NCBI GenBank assembly: GCA_001603075.1
Contig: LVBB01000148.1
Location: forward strand, 142,525-206,524
Source of the DNA: Phycisphaerales bacterium Planc_01
GTDB lineage: Bacteria; Planctomycetota; Phycisphaerae; Sedimentisphaerales; Anaerobacaceae
Length of the DNA: 64,000 nucleotides
Direction of reading: 5' to 3'
Positions within the stretch are counted from its first letter, which is position 1, and each line of letters begins with the position of its first letter. Made by a program: the position numbers and the translations under genes. A model generated the notes under the pieces. The model was not told where the DNA came from, did no database searches, and was given only the letters and a program-made list of their open reading frames with translations. Positions 1 through 13,320 of this stretch are shown here, in pieces.

Positions 1-783
1 TGGCTCATAGCCGAGCCGACCCCAGGCGGCGCGCTGGACGCGTTGGATGTCGGGATTGTCAGGCAGTGCGATCAGAGAGCCGTAATCGCCTTCGCGCCGG
101 GCGAGCTTGGCCGTGCGCGGGTCCTGCCACTTCCAATACTCGGCATGACCGTCGGCGAAGCTGAAGTTGGTGCCCTCGCCGTGGCGCGTGGGCGGCGAAT
201 CCCACCAGGAGGCTTGGTTGTAGAAAATGGTCCAACTCTGCGTGCTGGTCTTGCCCTCGTCGACGTAGACCATGCGCTCGCCCGGCCGTTTGATCTGCGA
301 GCGGTTCCGGATGTAGACCTCCTTCGGCACGCCCGGAATGCTCTGCATCGCCCCGTTCATGCAGTCGACGATCGCGTACGTATTGACCTCGCCGCGAATG
401 CCGGTGGGGCACTTGTAGATCTTGAGCTGGCCGACGTAGGGCCACATGGCCCCGTCCTGAATGCCCTGGATGCGCCGCTCCACATCGGTCCAGCCATCGT
501 GAAAATAGAGCCAACAGGGCTCCTCGCTGTCGTTGTGCCCCTCGGTGTTTTCGACCGTACAGGCGTTGACGATCTTCTGATCGTTGTCGTCGGCGTACAT
601 CACCCAGGCCAAGCCGAACTGCTTGACGTTGCTCAGGCACACGGCCCGCTTGCCCTGCTCTCGTGCCCGCGAGAGGGCCGGCATCAGGATCGCCATCAGC
701 ACCGCAATGACCGCGACCACCACCAGAAGCTCGATCAACGTGAACGCCCTTCCCGCCTTGCCGTTTCTGCGAATCGTCACCAT
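1..783 (-). CDS. Prepilin-type N-terminal cleavage/methylation protein (3' end outside window)
   Basis: Reads open from an ATG at 783 to the left edge, 261 codons with no stop, so the C-terminus is missing. An AGGAGG lies 12 nt before the ATG. The N-terminus has a short basic leader, then [21 protein letters not shown], a type IV prepilin/pseudopilin cleavage and methylation segment of one membrane helix. Near residue 220 is an H-X9-DG motif ([12 protein letters not shown]), typical of the planctomycete DUF1559-like prepilin family. The protein is probably exported by a type II/IV pilus-like machinery; its substrate or assembly role is unknown. A paralogue with the same leader lies at 27668-28489. 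It is transcribed divergently from the chaperonin cluster. Confidence 0.88.
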   Translation of the reverse strand, partial: MVTIRRNGKAGRAFTLIELLVVVAVIAVLMAILMPALSRAREQGKRAVCLSNVKQFGLAWVMYADDNDQKIVNACTVENTEGHNDSEEPCWLYFHDGWTDVERRIQGIQDGAMWPYVGQLKIYKCPTGIRGEVNTYAIVDCMNGAMQSIPGVPKEVYIRNRSQIKRPGERMVYVDEGKTSTQSWTIFYNQASWWDSPPTRHGEGTNFSFADGHAEYWKWQDPRTAKLARREGDYGSLIALPDNPDIQRVQRAAWGRLGYEP

Positions 784-914
784 AGAACCTCGCGACCTCC
801 TTTCCCCCTTTGGTCCTGCGCTGTCCATGTTGCCGCAACGCCCATGACTTTGGCTCCCGTCGTCCGACGCCGGCCGCCCCCCAGCCGGGGAGGCTTCTGC
901 ACGTGACGGCCTCC

Positions 915-944
915 ATGCTACCCGAACGCCCGGCCCGATCTCAA
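915..944 (-). promoter_or_regulatory. Weak sigma-70-like promoter candidate for the prepilin-like gene
   Basis: On the minus strand TTGAGA is followed by an 18-nt spacer and TAGCAT, about 130 nt before the prepilin ATG. The -10 box is a poor match. It sits in the 520-nt divergent gap 784-1304, which otherwise holds only the groEL upstream elements described separately. Confidence 0.3.
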
Positions 945-1140
945 CCGTTTGCATCGCCGAATCAACGAATATCTCAGCCGAATCGATGAGGCTCGGCCTC
1001 ATATGCGGGCTCCGGCCGATCTGCCCTCTGCCGCCCGCCGACGGCTGTCAAGTTGGCGTGTGCGGCGGCCGGGCACCTGCCGGAATTGGCACGAGTAACA
1101 GCAGACTGTGGCGTTTCGACAGCAGATGACACGATCTGAA

Positions 1141-1157
1141 TTAACTATAAGATAAAT
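1141..1157 (+). promoter_or_regulatory. AT-rich probable -10 region upstream of groEL1
   Basis: TTAACTATAAGATAAAT is the only strongly AT-rich patch in a GC-rich 520-nt gap and contains TATAAG. No convincing -35 box lies 16-18 nt upstream, so an alternative (heat-shock) sigma factor or an activator is possible. It stands directly before the inverted repeat at 1159-1203. Confidence 0.35.
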
Positions 1158-1158
1158 G

Positions 1159-1203
1159 GCCACAGGCACTTAAGGTGTATCCGGCAAATTGAAGTGCCGT
1201 GGC
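1159..1203 (+). promoter_or_regulatory. Inverted repeat upstream of groEL1, possible heat-shock operator
   Basis: GCCACAGGCACTT at 1159-1171 faces AAGTGCCGTGGC at 1192-1203, complementary except for one extra base, across a 20-nt loop. Its position just downstream of the AT-rich patch and about 100 nt before the groEL1 ATG suits an operator or a 5'UTR hairpin. It is not CIRCE: the arms share a GCACT core but the 20-nt gap and flanks differ from TTAGCACTC-N9-GAGTGCTAA. The regulator is unknown. Confidence 0.45.
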
Positions 1204-1304
1204 AAGGGTTGCTGGTATATCTTTTGCAAGAGAGATGGTGCTGTACGCGGTGCGTATGGCCTGAGAACGTTTATAACGCATGCAAATTAAGGAGGCACGC
1301 AATT

Positions 1305-2972
<1,668 letters not shown>

Positions 2973-3023
2973 TCCGGCACCCAAGTCGGTAACCGTAAGC
3001 GTTCTGCTCAAAGGAGTGAACGA

Positions 3024-4418
3024 ATGACTGACAGACTGTACAGCCAAGCGGCAATGACGCGTGTGACCGTCGCAAGTCTGTTGCTGGCGGTTCTCATCGG
3101 CGGCTGCGGGCAAGACGTCCGCCTCGGCCGGGCCCAGAAGAAGGCCCTGACCGACGACGAGCGCATGGCCTGGTGGCGCGACGCGCGGTTCGGCATGTTC
3201 GTGCACTGGGGCTTGTACGCGGTCCCGGCCGGCACGTACAAGGGCAAACGCATCGACGGGATCGGCGAGTGGATCATGAATAGCGCCCCGATCCCGATCG
3301 AGGAGTATGAGAAGTTCGCCGACGCATTCAATCCGATCGGCTTCAACGCCGACGAGTGGGTGCGCCTGGCCAAGAACGCGGGCATGAAGTATATCGTGAT
3401 CACCAGCAAGCACCATGACGGCTTCTGCCTGTGGGACTCGAAGGTCACCGAGTGGGACATTGTGGACGCCACGCCGTTCGGCCGGGACATCCTGGCGGAA
3501 CTGGCGGCGGCCTGCAAGAGGCACAAGATCAAGCTGTGCTTCTACCATTCGATCATGGACTGGCACCACCCTGACGCCCAGGCGCCGTTCTATCCGAACT
3601 ACAACGATACGAACCGGTCGAACCCGAACTTCGACCGGTATGTCGAGCAGTACATGAAGCCCCAACTGGCCGAACTGCTGGCCAACTACGGGCCCCTCGG
3701 CGTGATGTGGTTCGACGGCGAGTGGATCAAGGACTGGACCGAGCCCAAGGGCAAGGAGCTGTACGCCTGGCTGCGCGAACTCCAGCCGGATCTGATTATC
3801 AACAATCGGGTGGGCAAAGGCCGCAAAGGGATGGAAGGCCTCAGCGCCGGTGACGACTACGCCGGCGATTTCGGGACACCGGAGCAGCAGGTCCCTGCGA
3901 CGGGGCTTCCCGGCGTGGACTGGGAAACCTGCATGACGATGAACGACACGTGGGGCTACAAGGCCTACGATGAGAACTGGAAGTCGAGCGAAGACCTCAT
4001 TCGCCATCTCGTCGACATCGCCAGCAAAGGCGGCAACTTCCTGCTCAACGTCGGACCGACCCCTGAGGGCCTGATCCCGGCGGCCAGCGTCGCGCGGCTG
4101 GAAGCGATGGGCAGATGGATGGCGGTGAACGGCGAGAGCATTTACGGCACTACCGCCAGCCCGATCGGCCGGCCTTCGTGGGGCCGATGCACAGCCCAGG
4201 GCAACCGTCTCTATCTGCATGTCTTCGACTGGCCCACCGATGGAAGGCTGTCGCTGAGTCTGCCCGGCGCAGGCGCCGTCCAGGCCCATCTGCTGGCCGA
4301 CAGAAGGAAGGCCCGACTGCCCGTGGCGATCCATGGTGACACGATCGTCGTCTCCGTGCCCTCCGAGGCGCCCGACGCCGTGGCCAGCGTCGTCGTTCTG
4401 ACCGGAAACAACCAATAG
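3024..4418 (+). CDS. Alpha-L-fucosidase, GH29, lipoprotein
   Basis: 464 residues. GH29 enzymes remove terminal alpha-L-fucose by a retaining mechanism. AAGGAG lies 8 nt before the ATG. The N-terminus is a lipoprotein signal (hydrophobic stretch, then LIGGC), so it is predicted to be membrane-anchored outside the cytoplasm. The N-terminal half is a GH29 barrel starting at the WWRDARFGMFVHWGLY block; MWFDGEW carries the likely nucleophile Asp231, and EDLIRHLVDIASKGGNFLLNVGP is the typical late-barrel block. A short beta-sandwich closes the protein. It lies 51 nt after groEL1 and 49 nt before groES with no visible terminator, an unusual place for an exported hydrolase. A homologue is at 34148. 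Confidence 0.93.
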   Translation: MTDRLYSQAAMTRVTVASLLLAVLIGGCGQDVRLGRAQKKALTDDERMAWWRDARFGMFVHWGLYAVPAGTYKGKRIDGIGEWIMNSAPIPIEEYEKFADAFNPIGFNADEWVRLAKNAGMKYIVITSKHHDGFCLWDSKVTEWDIVDATPFGRDILAELAAACKRHKIKLCFYHSIMDWHHPDAQAPFYPNYNDTNRSNPNFDRYVEQYMKPQLAELLANYGPLGVMWFDGEWIKDWTEPKGKELYAWLRELQPDLIINNRVGKGRKGMEGLSAGDDYAGDFGTPEQQVPATGLPGVDWETCMTMNDTWGYKAYDENWKSSEDLIRHLVDIASKGGNFLLNVGPTPEGLIPAASVARLEAMGRWMAVNGESIYGTTASPIGRPSWGRCTAQGNRLYLHVFDWPTDGRLSLSLPGAGAVQAHLLADRRKARLPVAIHGDTIVVSVPSEAPDAVASVVVLTGNNQ

Positions 4419-4467
4419 AACAATAGAAACTGCATCGAAACACTTGTTGGTGAAGGAGTAACAGGAT

Positions 4468-4758
4468 ATGAAGCTCAAACCGTTGGATGACAGAGTGGTG
4501 ATCAAGCCGTTGGAGGCCCAGGACAAGACCGCCGGCGGGATCTTCCTGCCCGATACCGCCAAAGAAAAACCGCAGATCGGCAAGGTCGTGTGGATGGGGC
4601 CGGGCAAGGTCCAGGACGACGGCAAACGCGCCCCCATGTCGGTCAAGAAGAACGACGAGGTCATTTACCCCAAGTACATGGGCAACGACATCGAGATCGA
4701 CGGCCAGAAGTACGTGATCCTTCGCGAGAGCGACCTGCTGGGCATCGTGGACAAGTAA
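4468..4758 (+). CDS. groES: Co-chaperonin GroES
   Basis: 96 residues, the normal length for the 10-kDa lid of the GroEL chamber. It opens with the typical MKLKPLDDRVVIKPLE block; the mobile loop (about residues 17-32, AQDKTAGGIFLPDTA) binds the GroEL apical domain. AAGGAG precedes the ATG by 8 nt. It is the only groES in the window and lies 68 nt before groEL2, giving a standard groES-groEL pair with groEL1 as the extra copy upstream. Confidence 0.97.
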   Translation: MKLKPLDDRVVIKPLEAQDKTAGGIFLPDTAKEKPQIGKVVWMGPGKVQDDGKRAPMSVKKNDEVIYPKYMGNDIEIDGQKYVILRESDLLGIVDK

Positions 4759-4826
4759 GGCGCAAACGGCAACGGTATGACCTCCCGGCCCGCCGGGAAG
4801 AACGGACTAAGTGAGGAAGAAGAACA

Positions 4827-6449
<1,623 letters not shown>

Positions 6450-6466
6450 CTGAGACCCCGGCACGT

Positions 6467-8291
<1,825 letters not shown>

Positions 8292-8296
8292 TCATC

Positions 8297-8620
8297 ATGC
8301 CGACGTATGAGTATGCATGTGATAGTTGCGGGCACGAGTTCGAGGAATTCCAGCCCATTACGGCCAAGCCGCTTCGCAAGTGTCCCGAGTGCAAGAAGTC
8401 GGCGTTAAGACGGCTGATCGGCACCGGCGCGGGAATCCTGTTCAAAGGCTCCGGGTTCTATCAGACCGACTATCGCAGCGACAGCTACAAGAAGGCCGCC
8501 CAGAGAGACAACGGCAGCACCTCGGCCAAGAGCAGCGACAAGAGAGAAACCAAGACCGAGACCAAAGCCGCTCCGACCGAGCCTGCCGCAAAGAAGACCG
8601 AAAAGAAGAAATCCGCCTGA
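8297..8620 (+). CDS. FmdB-type zinc-ribbon regulatory protein
   Basis: 107 residues. The first ~45 residues are an FmdB/CxxC_CXXC_SSSS zinc ribbon: MPTYEYACDSCGHEFEEFQ, then KCPECKK, four cysteines in two CxxC pairs, followed by the RRLIGTGAGILFKGSGFY block. The rest is a Lys/Thr/Ala-rich low-complexity tail, probably disordered. FmdB proteins are small putative regulators of unclear target. It starts 5 nt after the grpE stop and probably shares its transcript. Confidence 0.88.
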   Translation: MPTYEYACDSCGHEFEEFQPITAKPLRKCPECKKSALRRLIGTGAGILFKGSGFYQTDYRSDSYKKAAQRDNGSTSAKSSDKRETKTETKAAPTEPAAKKTEKKKSA

Positions 8621-8642
8621 TCCCACCGACGGCCGATGCACG

Positions 8643-11600
8643 TTATGGAAGCGGCAGGACCCCCGGGTCGGCGACGCCCGGCGAGCCGTCCACAACGCTG
8701 CTCGGCTGCCAGGCTTCCTTCCGCGACCACGCCTCCAGATCGGGGTCTGTCACATCGGTCCTCGTCAGGGAAAAACCCCTGCCGTCGGTACTGTCGTACC
8801 AGTCATCGCGATAGGCAAAACGGTGCACGACGGTTCCCATCGCATCGACCAGCTCGACTGTCTCGCCGCCGTTCGCCAGTCTGCCGGCATACTGGCCTGC
8901 GACGGGCAACCCCGGCCCGTACTTGGCCTCGAAGGCGGAGATGTCACCGACTACCAGGCAGCAGGCCCCCGGCGTCAGCTCAAAGCTGGGGAAGACGAAG
9001 TCGATTCCATCTGTGAAGCGAACAAGGTTCAGATGAATCGTCTCGTCGGCGATGTTGGTCAACTCCACGTACTCGGCGCCGGCCGTGTCCATCGGGTGAT
9101 ACATGATCTCGCTGATCCGCAGACCTTCGACCACAGGTCCCACCGCAAACGTCGCATCATGGACGGCGCTCCAGGCGCCGCCATGCAGGACACGGGCCCG
9201 AATCCGCGTTGACTCGGTCAGAAGGAGGGGGCCGGCGTAGGCGATTGCCCCGGCGTGGATCCCTGCTCCCGCCAGACGAGGGTCGCTGCCGTCGATGGTG
9301 TAGTAGATTTCGCCCGCAGGGGCCGCCATCGCAAGGAGGAAGCCATTGTCGACGGCCCCGCCGTGCTGGTTGAAGGAGGGCGCCTCGACATTCGGATACC
9401 AGCCTTTGGCTCGGAACTGGCCAAGAACAATATCCGCGCGTTTCGGAAGGTACTCGTCGAGCAGGTATCTGACTTGGGGAAGCCAGTCGTCGTCTCTGGT
9501 TCGCGGTTTGGTGACCTTCGTATCTCCCCAGCGGGCAGACTCGGCGACGACCGCCAGGTCGATCGTGTCCTTGCGCGCGGTCAGCAGGCTCGCCGCGGCC
9601 GCCGGCGTCATGACTCCGTCGTTGAAGAAGTGCTCGTAGACGCGATCGGCAAAGCGCATCCTGTACTCGGGCTGAGCGGTAAGCTGTTGATGCAGCCACT
9701 GCGGGTTGAAGTACTGCGATTGCTGTCCCGCACTGTAGGGTCCCGTGCGATTCTCGTTGACGTTGAACATCGTATGCTCGCCGTCATGTCGAAAGAACTT
9801 GAAGCCGTCGGGATTCGTGCGGTCGTAGACGGCGTAGAAGTTGTTTGGACGGGAATTCTGCAGAAAGCTCGATATCGGCGCGTCGAGATCGCCGACGTAG
9901 AACGTGCAGATCATATAGTCGATCAGGTTCTCGACGTCGACGAGCCGTTCGTAGTCGGGGTTCGGCGTGCCGTCGGGGTCGAGCCCCTGGACCTGGTAGT
10001 ACGCGGTATCGGTGCTGAAGCCCTTCGAGGCGGCCTGCCAAAGGCGATTGTAGGCATCCAGATTCCCGTCGGTGGTATGGATGGTGTAGGGCGCCCCCGG
10101 ACCGGCGTCCACCTTGGCCACGTCATAGTCCTCCACTTCGCCCCCGAGATACGACGCAGCGTAGCGGGCCTCGGAGCGTTCCTGGGTCTGGTAGATCCCC
10201 CAGTACTGGCCGTTCAGGTACAGGTGGTAGTATCGGCTTCTGGTATAAGGCTGTCCTGTCGCCCCCTGCAGATCGCGGCTGAACACGTCGCGCAGCAGGC
10301 TGTTCTTGCCGCCGTTGTCGTCGCCCATGCTGCCCTTGAAGGCCCAGGAGTAGTTCTGCTCGCACCGCAGGTCCACCTTGTCGAATTCGTCGATGCCTTC
10401 CTCTTCGAACAAGGGGTACTTCAGTTTCGATGCGCCGTACTCGGCCCGAAAGAACAGGCGAAATCCGTGCTTGGCGTTGTCGGCCGAGCGACCGTAGCCG
10501 CCACGAATGCGCAGGCCCGCATCGATCTGAAATCCCCTGGTTCCGTCCGGGTAGATCAACTCCATAGAGACCGGCCGCTCCCACGCGGGGCCGTCCTGCA
10601 AAGCATTCACATAGATCCCCGTGCTCGAATGGAACAGGTGGGCCAGGTCCGTCACCAGCGAGATCGTGGGGATCGCAAGCAAAGCATCATCCACCAGGTC
10701 CTTGTACCTGGGGTCGTTGACCACCTCGGGGTCCATGCCGTAGTCGATGACCTGGCCACCGCCCATGCCGGGAAACCAACCGCCGCCGGTCTGGGCCACG
10801 GGCGCCGGCCAGCCCGTGCCGGGGCTCTGGCCGTACGGCGACTGGACAATCACGTCGGCGACGAAGATATAGGTCTGTGTGCCGATGGGCGAAGGCTTCC
10901 ACCCCGGTCTCAGCGCGACGGCCCGCAGACACGTGGTCCCGCGAATCTCTATCGGTCCCTTGTACACCTGACCGGTGAGCCCCCGGCCACCGGGCTGCCC
11001 CGGCTCGCCTGCATCCAGCGAGTAGTAGATCGTCGTCTCCGGCGTCGGAGTACTCAGGGTGACGGTGAACGCATCGTCGTAGAACCCCCTCTCATGGCTG
11101 AATCCGATCGGCTCGACGAGGCCCTCATAAGCCCCTTCGTTCGCTGCACCCGGTGTCGGCGTCGCGAAAAACTGCCATGGGTCCTGTCCGTCGGGATAGC
11201 GGCCGTACGACAGATCCGTAGCCAACGCCGGGAAACTTACGCCGTCGATCAAGGTCGTTCCGTCGACGTCGAACAGGCCGACGTCCTCGCCGTCGGCAGC
11301 AAGCTTGAAACTCGCGTGAAGTCCTTCGTCGGCCGTGTCGCCGTCGGCCCAGATCACGATGTACCCCTGTGGGGCCACCGTCGTCAAGGCGGGGACGCCG
11401 TGGGGCACCTGCCAGTTCGTCGGGTTCGCCAGATTGTCGGTCAGGTACATGCCGGCCAGATCGACAGGCGCATCCCCATAGTTGTAGATCTCGATCCAAT
11501 CGTCATACTGGCCCTGCGGGTCCTGCCCGGCCGCGACGTTGGACGCCACAATCTCGTTGATCGCCAACGAGACACCTTCCTGGGCAGCCAGGCGACCCGT

Positions 11601-11660
11601 CATCGCCGTGGCGATACACATCGCGCCCGCTGCCAAGGTCAGGATCGACGATCGGAACAT
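8643..11660 (-). CDS. Exported CotH-kinase / lamin-tail domain surface protein
   Basis: 1005 residues from ATG 11660, which has GGGAGG 7 nt upstream; an in-frame TTG lies two codons earlier. A signal peptide (LTLAAGAMCIATAMTGRLAAQ) is followed by a lamin-tail domain (about 32-170, INEIVASN ... DDWIEIYNYGDAPVDLAG), a chitobiase-like beta-sandwich (about 190-270, YYSLDAGEPG), a CotH kinase-like domain (about 335-700), a second chitobiase-like segment (YYTIDGSDPR) and a C-terminal lamin-tail domain (ISEIMYHP ... AEYVELTNIADE). CotH-type proteins are atypical kinases in spore coats and are common in planctomycete exteriors. No sorting tag is visible at the C-terminus. The product is probably secreted or on the surface; its substrate is unknown. 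Confidence 0.85.
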   Translation of the reverse strand: MFRSSILTLAAGAMCIATAMTGRLAAQEGVSLAINEIVASNVAAGQDPQGQYDDWIEIYNYGDAPVDLAGMYLTDNLANPTNWQVPHGVPALTTVAPQGYIVIWADGDTADEGLHASFKLAADGEDVGLFDVDGTTLIDGVSFPALATDLSYGRYPDGQDPWQFFATPTPGAANEGAYEGLVEPIGFSHERGFYDDAFTVTLSTPTPETTIYYSLDAGEPGQPGGRGLTGQVYKGPIEIRGTTCLRAVALRPGWKPSPIGTQTYIFVADVIVQSPYGQSPGTGWPAPVAQTGGGWFPGMGGGQVIDYGMDPEVVNDPRYKDLVDDALLAIPTISLVTDLAHLFHSSTGIYVNALQDGPAWERPVSMELIYPDGTRGFQIDAGLRIRGGYGRSADNAKHGFRLFFRAEYGASKLKYPLFEEEGIDEFDKVDLRCEQNYSWAFKGSMGDDNGGKNSLLRDVFSRDLQGATGQPYTRSRYYHLYLNGQYWGIYQTQERSEARYAASYLGGEVEDYDVAKVDAGPGAPYTIHTTDGNLDAYNRLWQAASKGFSTDTAYYQVQGLDPDGTPNPDYERLVDVENLIDYMICTFYVGDLDAPISSFLQNSRPNNFYAVYDRTNPDGFKFFRHDGEHTMFNVNENRTGPYSAGQQSQYFNPQWLHQQLTAQPEYRMRFADRVYEHFFNDGVMTPAAAASLLTARKDTIDLAVVAESARWGDTKVTKPRTRDDDWLPQVRYLLDEYLPKRADIVLGQFRAKGWYPNVEAPSFNQHGGAVDNGFLLAMAAPAGEIYYTIDGSDPRLAGAGIHAGAIAYAGPLLLTESTRIRARVLHGGAWSAVHDATFAVGPVVEGLRISEIMYHPMDTAGAEYVELTNIADETIHLNLVRFTDGIDFVFPSFELTPGACCLVVGDISAFEAKYGPGLPVAGQYAGRLANGGETVELVDAMGTVVHRFAYRDDWYDSTDGRGFSLTRTDVTDPDLEAWSRKEAWQPSSVVDGSPGVADPGVLPLP

Positions 11661-11835
11661 ACTCAACCTCCCTTTTCAGTCTGCCGGGCATTGCCTTCGG
11701 CCGGTCTTTCGGAATACCCCGTTCTCAGCGCACGAAAGCACCCCGGCCACTCCACCCATACGCAAAAGGTGGTCAGACCCGGCGGGCAGGTTACACATCG
11801 TAGCGGGCAATTCCAGGAATATGCCGGCTCACCGT

Positions 11836-13191
11836 CTATCGGCCCGGATCAGGCGTGGCAGCCGGAGCGATCCAATCGTAGGTCGGGACCGTCCGCCCGT
11901 CGCGGAGTTTCAGCCCCGCCGCACACATCGGCGAGATCCCGTCCGAGCCGTCCGGCCGCGTCGCAATCCCGACGATTCCGAGATCGGCGACCGGAACCAC
12001 CTCGCCGGGATCGGAGCGCCCGTTGCCGTTGCGGTCGAACCAAGCCGACAGCCCGTCCAATTCGGCCGCATCCAGCCGGCCGTTTCGGTCGTCGTCCAGC
12101 ACGTCCATCGCACGGTAGCCGTTGTGGAAGAACATCCACCACGTCACCGAGCCGAACATCTGCCGGCCGGAAGTGATTTGACCCTTCCGGCCGGGGTCCC
12201 AGACGAGGAAGCCCGTCGTGGGCGTAACCCATGGCCGCTTCTCTGCTCGGCCGTCGCCGTCCAGATCGAACGAGACGGTCGTCGCCGGGGCCAGCAGATC
12301 GGCCAGAGATGACGCCCCTTCCAGGGCGAACACAATGGGCGTCACCGCCCCGACGGGCAGCGCCTCGAACGTCGCCAGATTGGCCTCGATCTCACCGATC
12401 TTCTCCTGCACCTCCGCTGGGATGGCCGGCTCGGCTTTCCACAGGCGCACGAACGCACTGCCGGCCTCATAGCTGATGATGCCGCCAAGACCGTGGATGG
12501 GCAGCCATTCGAGTCCCAGGTCGTCTCGGATCGACAGCCCGTAGGCCAGCAGGTAGGTCTCCCGGACCGCATTGAGCAGAATCGCCCTCAGGGCCGGCGG
12601 CATAAGAGCCGGACCGGTCTCGGCGAAGAACTCCAGGTACTGCTCGCCCAGGCTGGCCTGGCCCAGAACGTACAACGCGTTGTTCGGATCGAGCGAGGCG
12701 GCGCGATAGAAGTTCCATTGTGCAGCGCCGGCATGCTCGATGAGTCGATCGGTTGTGGGCGGTTTCGGCTGCCACTCGGCGGCGGTCAGTTCGGCCTCGA
12801 CCACACCGACCCGCTCGTAGAAGGCCGAGCGATTCGCGTCGGTCAGCTCGGCGACAGACTTGATGCCGAATTCCTCCATCGTGATCCGCATCGCCTCGGC
12901 GCGACGGGCTCCGTCGAGATAGTCCTCCCACCACCAATGCTGAATCACCGCTGGCGGCACCTGCTCGTTGAAGGCGCCGACGAGGAAAGCCTTGTTGGCG
13001 AAGGCCAGGTAGTGAATCCGTCCGAGCGTGTAGTAGCCGGCGGCGTCGTTCGGCTCCTCGGCGATGTAGGCCTCGGCATTGGCGATCAGGCGTTCGGCCG
13101 GGATGTAATCGGGCCGAGCCCACCGCCCCGCCGCAGCGGACGCGAACAAACCAACAAGTAGAACACCGAAACCCAATCGCAACATCTTCAT
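11836..13191 (-). CDS. Exported hypothetical protein with TPR-like N-terminus and EF-hand-like loops
   Basis: 451 residues from ATG 13191 (GGTGAGGG seven nt upstream; an in-frame GTG lies at 13197). A signal peptide (LGFGVLLVGLFASAAAG) is followed by a helical, TPR-like region (LIANAEAYIAEEPNDAAGYYTLGRIHY; later FYRAASLDPNNALYVLGQASLGEQY). The C-terminal third has Asp-rich loops resembling calcium-binding EF-hand/dockerin loops: DLDGDGRAEK, DDDRNGRLDAAEL and DRNGNGRSDPGE. I do not recognise a named family. The good promoter at 13291-13320 supports a real gene. Confidence 0.72.
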   Translation of the reverse strand: MKMLRLGFGVLLVGLFASAAAGRWARPDYIPAERLIANAEAYIAEEPNDAAGYYTLGRIHYLAFANKAFLVGAFNEQVPPAVIQHWWWEDYLDGARRAEAMRITMEEFGIKSVAELTDANRSAFYERVGVVEAELTAAEWQPKPPTTDRLIEHAGAAQWNFYRAASLDPNNALYVLGQASLGEQYLEFFAETGPALMPPALRAILLNAVRETYLLAYGLSIRDDLGLEWLPIHGLGGIISYEAGSAFVRLWKAEPAIPAEVQEKIGEIEANLATFEALPVGAVTPIVFALEGASSLADLLAPATTVSFDLDGDGRAEKRPWVTPTTGFLVWDPGRKGQITSGRQMFGSVTWWMFFHNGYRAMDVLDDDRNGRLDAAELDGLSAWFDRNGNGRSDPGEVVPVADLGIVGIATRPDGSDGISPMCAAGLKLRDGRTVPTYDWIAPAATPDPGR

Positions 13192-13290
13192 GGTCACGCC
13201 CTCACCCAGGATGAAATCTCATCGGAAACACCCCCCAACGGCCCCTTCGCACGACCTGACGCGAACGCCGTCCGGGTTCCATCGGCTTTG

Positions 13291-13320
13291 ATTATAGCAT
13301 GGCGGCCGGCCCTCGGTCAA
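13291..13320 (-). promoter_or_regulatory. Strong sigma-70-type promoter for the EF-hand-like gene
   Basis: On the minus strand TTGACC (13320-13315), an 18-nt spacer and a perfect TATAAT (13296-13291). Transcription should start near 13284, about 95 nt before the ATG at 13191. The -35 box overlaps the stop codon region of the upstream FAD oxidoreductase gene. Confidence 0.7.

Noticed and set aside
1080..1100. TTGGCACGAG as a sigma-54 site before groEL1
   Set aside because: The -12 element is missing at the required distance (GG-N10-GC not met).
1141..1304. CIRCE/HrcA operator
   Set aside because: No TTAGCACTC-N9-GAGTGCTAA; the repeat present has other arms and a 20-nt gap.
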